Shown here one piece after another: positions 26,901-38,900 of a stretch of DNA of 64,000 bases. The position numbers were made by a program, and so were the translations under genes. The DNA is from Apostichopus japonicus (taxonomy: Eukaryota; Echinodermata; Holothuroidea; Aspidochirotida; Stichopodidae): NCBI RefSeq assembly GCF_037975245.1, contig NC_092564.1, positions 21,245,984-21,309,983 of the forward strand, read 5' to 3'. The first letter of the stretch is position 1; each line of letters starts with the position of its first letter. The notes under the pieces are model-generated. The model was not told the DNA's origin. It saw nothing but the letters and a program-made list of their open reading frames with translations, and searched no databases.

Positions 26901-29900
26901 TCGCACTCTTTGCATGCAGTAGTCTTTTTTCTAATGAGATTGCAAAAAAGGTCACCACATCCATATAGAGGACATTACTCTAGTACCACCAAACCAAGTT
27001 TCATGAAAAACTTACGATTGCAGAGATATTGACCTTTGTTGAAAATCACTCTAAGCCCCGCCTACTCATTAATGTTCGTGATATCATCACTAAAATCAAT
27101 AGATTCATATCTATTTTTTTGCGAAAAACAACACTTAGCCCAGCCCCTCATGAATAAAATGAGATTGGACAAACTGTCACCACATCCATAAAGATAACTT
27201 TACTCTAGTACCACAAAACCAAGTTTCATTAAAATCGAACCTACGGTTACGGAGATATTGACATCAGTCTAAGCCCCATGTACTTATTAGTATTCAAGAC
27301 ATCATCACCAAAATCAATAGGGTACATCTACTCACTATGGGTAACCTCTGTGCCAAATATGACATCAACCTACTTTGACACTTCTGAGTTTTGGGCATTA
27401 CGAGCAAGTTTTGCGAAAAATAACACTTAGCTTTAGCCCCGCCCCTCACTAATAATAATGATTGGACAAACTGTCACCACAGCCATATAGAGGACTTTAC
27501 TCCTGTACCACCAAACCAAGTTTGATGAAAATCGAACTTACAGTTGCGGTGATATTGACATTTTGAGGAATTCGCTCTAAGCTCCGCCCACTCAAAATGT
27601 TCATGATATTGGCACCAAAATTAATAGGGATCGTCTACTCATGATGGGTAACCTATGTACCAAGTATGACATCAATCCCCCTTGGGATTGCTGAGAAAAC
27701 CTAATTTCAAGCTTTTTTTACGAAAAACAACACTTAGCCCCGCCCCTCACTAATAATAATGAGATTGGACAAACTGTCACCAAAGCCATATAGAGAACTT
27801 TACTCCCGTACCACCAAACCAAGTTCCATGAAAATTGAACTTACGGTTGCGAAGATATTGATATTTGTTGAAAATCAATCTAAGCCCCGCCCACTCATTA
27901 ATATTCATGATATTAGCACCAAAATAAATAGGGATCGTCTACTCATGATGGGTAACCTATGTACCAAAAATGAGATCAATCCACCTTGGGATTGCTGAGA
28001 AAACCTAAGTTCAAGCTTTTTTGCGAAAAACAACTTAGCCCCGCCCCTCATGAATAATAATGAGATTGGACAAACTGTCACCACAGCCATATAGAGGACT
28101 TTCCTCTAGTACCACCAAACCAAGTTCCATGAAAATTGAAATTACGGTTGCGAAGATCTTTATATTTGTTGAAAATCACTCTAAGCCCCACCCACTCATT
28201 AATATTCATGATATTAGCACCAAAAAAGTAGGGATCGTCTACTCATGATGGGTAACCTATGTACCAACAAGAGCCCAAGGGCACTGTGGTTCCTTGCTTG
28301 GGGTATATGACAATACACATAATATTATCAAGCAAGATTAGGGTGAAATAGTCCAAGTAATTGTGGTCCTACATGCTCCCATAAAGTAACCAACACTATA
28401 GCCAACACTTTTGTGATCACAAAATGTGATCGGATTTTTTATCAAAAGGCACTTTTGAGATCTAAATATGGCGTCGCAAATGTAAGAAATATAAGAGACC
28501 TACAGCGTGTCAACAGATATGATAACAATGGTGACCTCAGATGACATGACCTTTAAGTTTCAAAATGTTCCACCACCCCATTCACAACTTGTCCCAAAAT
28601 ATCAACCATGTCACACCTTGGCATTGAGATTTAATTGCATTAAATGTCAAAAAATTAACTTTGGGCTTGTATGTAACTTCACACACAAAGGTCACCCGGA
28701 GGTCAACCAATTGAAATTTTTGATCGGTGAGACCTAAATAGAGCATGACTGTAAAAATTCAAACATTTTTGCTTTGCCCATTTTCTCCCCCCATAATACT
28801 ACTTTTTTGACATTAGCTGACCTTTGGTGACCTTGGATCACATGACCGTTAAGTTTGAAAATATTCCCCTATGCCATTTGCAACTTGTCCAAAAAAATCA
28901 ACCTTGTCACACCATTTAAAAACTGAAAATAGCATCGAAACTGTAAAAATCCACAAAACACGAAAAGGTCACCAGAGGTCAAATTGAGATGCGGATCGAC
29001 AATTGGATTACATTGAAGCAACTCCCAACCCTAACGGACAATTTGTTCTCAAGTTGTCGCAAAAATACTAGTTTTTTATCATTAATTGACCTTTGGTGAC
29101 CTTGTATCACATGACTGTTAAGTTTGAAAATATTCCCCTATACCATTTGCAACTACTCCAAAAATATCAACCTTGTCACACCTTGGAACTGGGAGTTATT
29201 GCATTAAATGTCTGAAAATTAACTTTGACCTCATATAACTTCGCACACGAAGGTCACACAGGGGTCAACCCATTGACATTTATGATCAGAAGGTACCTTT
29301 GACATCTGAAAATTGCATCAAAACTGTAAAAATCCCTAAAACACTAAAAAGGTCACCAGAGGTCAAATTGAGGTACAGGGTCACCCAGATGCGGGTCGAC
29401 AATTGGATTACATTGAAGCAACTCCCAACCCTAACGGACAATTTGTTCTCAAGTTGTCGCAAAAATACTAGTTTTTTATCATTAATTGACCTTTGGTGAC
29501 CTTGTATCACATGACCGTTAAGTTTGAAAATATTCCCCTATACCATTTGCAACTACTCCAAAAATATCAACCTTGTCACACCTTGAAACTGGGAGTTATT
29601 GCATTAAATGTCTGAAAATTAACTATGACCTCATATAACTTCGCACACGAAGGTCACACGGGGGTCAACCAATTGACATTTATGATCAGAAGGTACCTTT
29701 GACATCTGAAAATAGCATCAAAACTGTAAAAATCCCTGAAACACTAAAAGGTCACCAGAGGTCAAATTGAGGTCAAGGGTCACCAAGATGCGGGTCGACA
29801 ATTGGATTACATTGAAGCAACTCCCAACCCTAACGGACAATTTGTTCTCAAGTTATCGCAAAAATACTAGTTTTTTTTCATTAATTGACCTTTGGTGACC

Positions 29901-32900
29901 TCGGATCACATGACCGTTAAGTTTGAAAATATTCCCCTATACCATTTGCAACTTGTCTCAAAATATCAACTGTGTCACACCTTGGCACTAGGAGTTATTA
30001 CACTAAATGTCTGAAAATTAACTTTGACCTCATATAACTTAACATACAAAGGTCACCTTGGGTCAACTTATTGACATTTTTGATTGATGAGACCTAAATT
30101 AGAGCATCAAACTATACAAATCAAACATTCTTTTCTTTGCCCATTTTCTACCCCCAAAATACTAGTTTTTTGACATTAATTGACCTTTGGTGACCTCGGA
30201 TCACATGACCGTTAAGTTTGAAAATATTCCCCTATACCATTTGCAACTTGTCCAAAAATATCAACCATGCCACACCTTGGAATTGGGAGTTGTTGCATTA
30301 AATGTCTGAAAATTAACTTTGACCTCGTATAACTTCGCACACGAAGGTCACACGGGTGTCAACCAATTGACATTTATGATCGGAAGGTACCTTTGATATC
30401 CAAATCTAGCATCAAAACCAAACATTTTCTTTTTTGATCGTTTCCTCCCAAAATAAGCACATTTTTTCTAATGTGACCTTTGACCTTTTGACCTTGGTTT
30501 CTGATGTAGTTTGATCTCCTGATTCCAAAAAACAAAACAAAAAGTCTGTACAACGATCCTAACTCCGACCGAAAAACTTTGACCCCATATAACTTCGCAC
30601 ATAAAGGTCACATGGGGTCAACCTATTGACATTAATGATCAGAAGGTACCTTTGACATCTGAAAATAGCATCGAAACTGTAGAAATCCCAAAAACACGAA
30701 AAGGTCACCAGAGGTCAAATTGAGGTCAAGGGTCACCCAGATGCGGGTCGACAATTGGATTACATTGAGGCAACTCCCAACCCTAACAGACATTTCGTTC
30801 TCAAGTTATCGCAAAAATACTAGTTTTTTATCATTAATTGACCTTTGGTGACCTCGGATCACATGACCATTAAGTTTGAAAATGCTCCCCTAACCAGTTC
30901 ACAACTTGTCCCAAAATATCAATCTTGTCGCACATTGGCACTGGGAGTTATTGCAGTTTTAATATTTTCGGTTTTTGGACCATAACTGACCTTTGGTGAC
31001 CTTTGTGGGCACCAAAAACAATAGGGCACACCTTCTCCATATGGCGGATCTATAGTCCAAGTTTGGCCTCAATCCAACATTCCCTTATTGAGATAGAGCG
31101 TACCCAAGCAAGTGTCACAGACGCACACACACACATACACACACACACGCCAAGCTGACTGCATAGGTTCCTTTTACTAAAGCAAGGAACCAAAATGAGA
31201 TCAATCCACCTTGGGATTGCTGAGAAAACCTAATTTCAAGCTTTTTTGCGAAAAAAAACTTAGCCCCGCCCCTCATGAATAATAATGAGATTGGACAAAC
31301 TATCACCATATTCATATAGAGGACTTTCCTCTAGTACCACCAAATTAAGTTCCATGAAAATTGAACTTACGGTTGCGAAGATATTGATATTTGTTGAAAA
31401 TCACTCTAAGCCACACCCACTCATTAATATTCATGATATTAGCACCAAACTAAATACTCTACTCATGATGGGTAACCTATGTACCAAGAATGAGATCAAT
31501 CCACCTTGGGATTGCTGAGAAAACCTAATTTCAAGCTTGGCGTCACACACACACACCCACGCAGTCATGACCGCATAGATTCCTTCGGCTACAGCCAAGG
31601 AATAAAAAAACATGGAAATTATCACTGTCAAGTACAGTGGTTACTAAGGACATATTAGTGAGCAATGTTGAACTTCAATGTACACACAGTAGGACTACCA
31701 CCCAGCAGTCTCTGTACATGTATGATAGAACTGTATACTGTGATTTCAAGGCAGAAATCCATGTAGAGAAATACAATTATTAGATAGCAAATGCTGACAA
31801 GATCATTCAGACTTATTCTGACTGTAACCTGTAATTGACCTTAAATGACCTTTGACCTCCATGAAAAACACTACCGATCATCCGCTCACTAAGGGCTACC
31901 AAAATACCAAGTGTAAAGTTCAAGCAACTTTAATTTCTTGAGATATCGTGTTTACAAGGTTTTCAGCCATTGACGTCTGGTGACCTCAAATAACGTGTTA
32001 CCTCCATGAAAAACACTGAGTATCATATGCTTACCAAGGGCTACCAACATACCAAGTTTAAAGTGCAAGTAACTTTTACTTCTTGAGATATTAGTTTTAC
32101 AAGGTTTTCAGCCTTTTTCAGCCTATTGTGACCTTCGACCTCCATGAAAAACATAAGGGATCATCTGTTAACCAAGGGCTACCAACATACCGACTTTCAA
32201 GTTCAGGCAGCTTTTGGTTCATGAGATATCGTGTTTACAAGCCAAGGCGTCACATACACACACACATGCCATCACCATCCCATAGATTCCTTATGCCTTG
32301 GGCAAGGAATCAAAATCTGTTAACATACTGTACTGCTCACTGCAAAAAGCCTGTGTAGGTGATTATAGAGTAGTTGGAACACTGAACTTCTTCCTAGGAG
32401 GATCTTCTTCAGAGAAAATAAGGACACAGAGAGACACAAGAGAGACAGATGAACACACAACTATATTGGAAGATTTGACGAAATTAGACACAACAAAGGA
32501 GTGAGTAGATAACCAGACAGCAAAACTACAGTGTGGTTTACGATGATGCTACATAATAATTAGTGTTTGCACGGGGGACCCGGGTACTCGCCCGACGCTG
32601 TACTACCAGGGTTCCTAATTTATTACCCGAATCCTACGCAAAGTGTGATTTCAAATTTTTTTTTTTTGGCAAACCGATGGTTAGGCAAGATTTTCCCATT
32701 GACTTAGTGTGGTGTTAGGCTACCATGTGGGCGCAGATAACAGCAATAACGAAAGTAATCCATGGATATCTTATAACTGTGTCTCAATTTCAGCTAATAG
32801 ACAGATGGTTAGGATAGATTACCCCATTGACTTAGTGTGGTGTTAGGCAACCATGTGGTCGAAGATAACAGCAATAAAGAGAGTATTCCATGGATATCTT

Positions 32901-35900
32901 ATAACTGTGTCTCAATATCAGCTAATAGACAGATGTTTAGGCTAGATTTCCCCATTGACTTAGTGTGGTGTTAGGCAACCATGTGGAAGAAATTGAAGGA
33001 TTTCTGACAATTATAATTCATTCATTTGTTTATTTCATACTGTAGAAGGTAAGACTGACAAGGAATTTTACGAGATGTTACTTATGGATTATAGACAGAA
33101 TGACTAAAAAATAATAATCACAAGTGGCTTTTCACTAAACGTTTATTCCAAATGTGATCAAATTGCGAGCAATCTCGTGGCAAATGCGAACCCTGGGCCT
33201 GCATAACAGATAGTAGTAGTAAAAGTGTTTGAGAGCTAAATTGGATATTTATATGGTCTGATCCAATAGATGTGAGAGCAAACATAAGCAGCGGCGGCAT
33301 TGCGATGTTAGTAGTGATGTTAATTTTATGAAGTTATTGACAAGTTAATAAAAGAAACAAAAGCAAACAGAAATTATTGAGGAAGGTTTTATACCTTATC
33401 TTACACCTACGTATTTGAACATGAAACATTGTCAGTGGAGAATATAATTCAGTTATTATAGCATTCAATAAGACCAATATGTCATTTCTTGAAAATCGCT
33501 ATACACAAGGGTAAACAATTTTTTTCTGGGTACCCGGATCCCCGACCAGTAACGGCTCACGGGTACCTCGGTTTTTGGACCTGTTTAAACACTAATAATA
33601 ATCTTATATGAATGTGACATTAGGCTGTAGCATATAGCCAGGATGAACAACAAACTTCAAAAAAGTTCAAGTAAAAAGAATTGAGAAATGTCAAACAATA
33701 TTCACACTGGCAGCTGATAACTGAGATGGACACTTTTCTTGTATTCAGCATACAGATTGATCTCTACCAAAATCAACAGGCTTCTTCTCAAGCCTAGACA
33801 AATATTTTAAAAGTACTCGCTATTTCGGGACTGTGACAAAAAATAAATCACGAAAACGCAAAATTCACTCGGCACTATGACTGCTGTTCAAGTCTCCATA
33901 GTACAGATCTGCAACATCAATACTTTCTGTGAACAAAAGTTAGGCACTTCGGTAGAAACATGGTGCTACGTTATTGCACATTGGAAAATTATGCTTCTGT
34001 GCAGTATGAAATTTAAACTTATTCCACCAAAAGTATGTGTTGAACAGAGTAAAATATGTCGCAGAATCATTAATAAGCAGCTAGGCCTATTGTAGTGTCT
34101 CAAATAATTGAACATATATAAAACATCTGCAAAAATACCTACGAAGATAGCTAGCTTCTGTTACAATAGGGCTCCTCAAACACTAGGCATGTACTAGTGC
34201 TGATAGTCATAATCGATTAATCGCCAGTAGTCGCTATTACACTTTGGAAGTTTGAAATCGAGCTTAAAACCTAACTTGCGATTACTCAATTACAAGCTAG
34301 CACTACTCATAATCTGCTTTTGATAAATAGCCTAACCTATCAAAAACAACATTTTAAAGCAGTTTGTCAGCAAATATTGCAAAAGTATACAGGTTTTCAC
34401 AATTCTACACCAGCACTGAGCTGTGTTAAAAATCGGCAAGCATCTGCTCCGGTTAGATTCATAAGTTTGCTTTGTCAGTAATATGCTTGTTCAGCACTGC
34501 AACATTCAGTCCTAGAAATTTTTAATCATTGCGCATAATCGCAAATTCGTAAGTTATTAATCATTTCACGATTGCCAAAGTATTTGTCATTTCTTCAAAC
34601 ATGTTTACAATTACTTCATTACTGGCCTGGTTCACATAAATTTATCAGATGTCTAATAGAGTATGTCGATTGCAGTGTAATTTAATTTCAATGTGCAAAA
34701 TATGTGCCTGCTATCTCGCTAGGATAGAGCCTAGCCTAAAACGTCCTTCTACAGAAACTCTTGTATACTAAACATCACAGGTGTTACATCTATTCATTGT
34801 TTGCGCGTTTGCTTTTATTAGTGATAGTAGTTACATAGTAGCTTGTTGATTCATCATAAAGTTTTATATTTACTATGAAGGATTTTAAGAAATGTTGTTG
34901 ATTGAAAATTGTTCACAGTTTTTGTTTGGTAAATGTTTTAACATGATTTACACACCACACGTTAAGACATGCAAGAACAAATAAAGACAGTGCACCATGG
35001 AGAAAGATTGACTGTATTTTTGCAATGTAAAAATGACATTGATGACTGTCATCAAGTATTTTGTGAGAAGAGCTATGTGATTAATCGACTACAGAAGAAA
35101 GAGTCGACTATCAGCACTAGCATATACAATACAGTACTGTAGTTAGGTGTTCGCGACTCCTAAGCCTTTACAGTACTTCACTGCTACTTTGAACTGCTAC
35201 TCAGTCGATTAGCGCAACTTCCTACATTTTGATGCATGAAAAGTATTGCTATTACTCCATTTCACTGCCTAAACCAAAGCGATCTTTTACGCAATGAAAA
35301 ACTAAGGTTGAAAGAGCGTCTATCTTCCACTCGCAACTGGTGTAGAGTGAGAATATTTGCAAAAAATCCTAGCAGCAATAAAGCCACCTTAAAAGGCACA
35401 GCTGGTGGATTTTCGACATCCTCTAATCCCTTCAAATGTATATTACATTGAATTTTTACACTTGTACCTCTCCATTACAGTAATGTATGGCACATTGCAT
35501 TATTTTCTTTTTGGACTCGGTAAAACTTGATCAAACCTTGATCAAACAAATTTTGACTTTTGGCATGTAGGAAATGTCTTAGAAATATTTTAGGAGATGT
35601 TTGGCCACCTTAAGTGTATTGGTATTCTGACATGAAACAATTTTTTTACAATGCTTATTGTTAGAAGTCTACTTGCATTTACTCTACTGTGCAGGGGTTG
35701 CCTGAGCATAACCAAGCCGTCGTGATTAATATGGTTAATATTTTTTTTAATTGGTTGAGAAATTAATATATGAACATAACGTATTTATGAATGCCTTTAA
35801 AACACATTTCGTACTTTTTAAGCTCAAACAGTTCCCTCTAATAAATAGTTATTTTAGATTTTAAATGATGCTTTCGCTGTATGTTTGAAAATGCTCCATG

Positions 35901-38900
35901 AAGGTTGGGAACAATCTCCACACATATAAACTTCCCTGACATAATGCACGTGCAGATAGCGAACCATTTTACACAGTTAATTCGCAGATTGGTCATAGAT
36001 AAAATCTAACTAGACGACAGTCAATTTCGTAAATGGCACCTAGCCATTTCCCCAACATAACTATACATCCAAAACTGACATTTGCGAAATACTAGGGAAA
36101 ACTTAAACGACAGAAGCAAATATATAATACTGATGATTCAGTGATATCGTTCGTTCCAATAGCAACGCTGTATGTACAAAGAGTACACCTGTTTGCACAC
36201 AATTTGACCACTAGTAACCCCAAATGACCTTTTGACCTCCGCAAAAATCAATATGCTTATTGAACTTACCGTATCACAACTAGATACTAAATATGAGATT
36301 GTTCTAAGCTTCCCTTCTTGAGATATCGTGTTTACAATTTGGCCTCTGGTGACTCCAAATAGCCTTTGACCTCCACAAAAAGACAATAGGCTTCTTGAAC
36401 CTAAGGTTTCACAACTACATACTATATATGAGATTGTTCCAAGCTTCCCTTCTTGAAATACCATGTTTACAAGGTTTTTACGATTTTACCACTACTGACC
36501 CCAAATGTCCTTTGACCTCCACAGAAAACTATAGCCTTCTTGCACTTAACATTTCACAACTACATACTAAATATGAGATTGGTCCAAGATTCCCTTCCAG
36601 AGATATAGTGATTACAAGGTTTTCACAATTTGACCTCTGGTGACCCAAAATGACATTTGACATCCCCCCCCCAAAAAAAAATAGGCTGTTTCTACTCAAT
36701 GTGGTACTCCTACACACTAAATATGAGATTGCTCCAAGCTGCTATTGAGTGATCTTGATTACAAAGTTTTAACCAAATTATTGACCCCTGGTAACCCCAT
36801 ATGACCTTTGACATCCCCAGAAAACAATAACCTCCTACTCAATTAGGTACTCCTACACACCAAATATGAGCTTGGAACAAGCTTCCCATCTTGAGATATC
36901 GTGTTTACAAGCAAGGCATCAGACACATACTAATCTGCGTGCATGATTACAAAGGTTATGATTTCATCAAAACCAAAAATGAAGATTGACTGGAGTATTA
37001 AATGGAGATTAACTTTTGAGGGGTGTTACAATGGGAGCTAATATCACTGAAGGGCAAGACGATAAACCTTAAATTGACTAGCTCATAACTTTTGTTAACT
37101 TGTGTTCTCATAAAAGTTTCCTATCCCAGTTTCTTCTTAATTGTAAAGGACTTATCCTGTTCACCATCTACATGGACAGGCCCCTCTACAGTAAAAGTAT
37201 GTTCTGATCCCTTTACAACTACAATGGGCAGATCCAGGGAAGGGTCCAGCACTTAAAAAGATTTGACCAAAGCAAGATACCCAGCACAAAATTTGGGAAT
37301 GTTTCATTTACAAGTGTTCCTTACTTTTTACTAGTGTTTACACGGGTCCAAAAATCGGGAACCGGGTACCCGAGAGCCGTTACCCGTCGGGTATCCGGGT
37401 ACCCGAAAAAATTTATTTAAACTTGTGTATCACGATTTTCAAGAAATTACATATTGGATGCTATAATAAATGAATTATATTCTCTATTGACAATGTTTTA
37501 TGTTCAAATACGTACATGTAAGAAAAGGTATAAAACCTTCCTCAATAATTCTATTTGCTTTTGTTTCTTTCATTAACTTGTTAATAACTTCATATAATTA
37601 ACATCACTACTAACATCGCACTGCTGCCGCTGCTTATGTTTGCTCTCCACCTCTATCAGACCATACAAATATCCAATTTAGCTCTTAAACAGTTGTTACA
37701 ACTACTATCTATTATGCAGTCCCAGGGTTCGCATTAGCCGCGAGATCGCACGATTCGCGCAATTTGATCGCATTTGGAATAAACGATTAGTAAAAAGCCA
37801 CTTGCGATGATTACAGTATATTAGTTAATCCGTCTATAATCCATAAACATCTCATAAACTTCCTTGTCAGCCTTTCCTTTTATGAAATAAACGAACGAAT
37901 AAATAATGATTTCTTCCACATGGTAGCCTAACACCACAATAAGTCAATGAGAAATATAGCTAGGCCTAACCATCTGTTTATTTGCTGAAATTGTGATGCA
38001 GTTATAAGATATCCATGGAATACTCTCATTATTACTGTTATGTTCGACCACATGGTCGCCTAACACCACACTAAGTCAATGGGGGAAATCAAGCCTACAG
38101 TATACCGCTGAAATTGTGATGCAGTTAGGGAAGGCTCGCAAATTTAACCGGCGATGATCGAAGGCCCAGCCAGCAGCACACCACTGCTCATTATGCAGCC
38201 TGCATATCGCTCACGCTTGAGTGCACACACCCACGGTAACTCCGTGAAAGTAATGAGCATTGAGCTCCCAACACAGAAGCGCTGCTATTGTTTGTAAACA
38301 AAAGCGGTACTTGCCTTTTCCTGGTCTGTGGTTTTTACGTAACAATGGCACTCTGACCACAGTAGAAGGAGATTTATTTCAAGAACGAGTTGAAATCTTC
38401 ATGAACTATTTTCGTATCGAATGTTTCAAAAAAACTTTCAGACTTCTTTTCCTGTACAAAGTATTTTCATTCACTAACACTGATCCATCTCTCTTTTCTC
38501 TACTCGAACAGTAAGTTGGTACACCTTTCAAATTTTACGAAAGATCGAGCAAAATACTTTCGAAAAATTCACGCGAAAACTGGCATAACGTGCTAAATGC
38601 AACAAATGTCATGTAAACAAGGCTCTAGTACACCCATTTATGAATAAACCATACGACCACATCTGCTGTTAAGCGGGGGAAAAAGAAAGTATTTTCTAGA
38701 ATTTCCACAAAAAAAAGAAAAAATACTTATCCTACCATAGTTAAGAGTATAGTACATAGCCTAACCACTTCGTCGGTTACGGATCTCACGTAACAACAAA
38801 AACACAACTTATTGTACTTTGCGAAGTTGACGTTTTCTACAAGGACATGGAAACAATATTGAGCATAGAGAAATTAACAATTGTGTACGAACAGTAAGTT

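Larger units (their letters stand above)
25401..31604 (+). mobile_element. T-family element T5, 6.2 kb, with T6 nested inside
   Basis: The left end ACAAGAAAACCAAGAGGTTT forms an AAAACC/GGTTTT hairpin and is followed by GATTCCTTGGC. The right end near 31530-31604 is ACACACACACCCACGCAG, GCATAGATTCCTTCGGC and the closing arm CCAAGGAATA. The interior has three array types: units of about 110-120 bp at 25960-26490 (GACAAGAAGCATTTT motif), a 220-bp pair at 26540-26900, and units of about 300 bp at 27160-28266, resuming after T6 at 31192. No coding capacity. The T6 insertion at 28267-31191 makes up almost half. Confidence 0.6.

Noticed and set aside
38260-38514. 84-residue open frame inside G1 as a transposase piece
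   Set aside because: No recognisable DDE or helix-turn-helix motif, and it overlaps the start of the tandem duplication.
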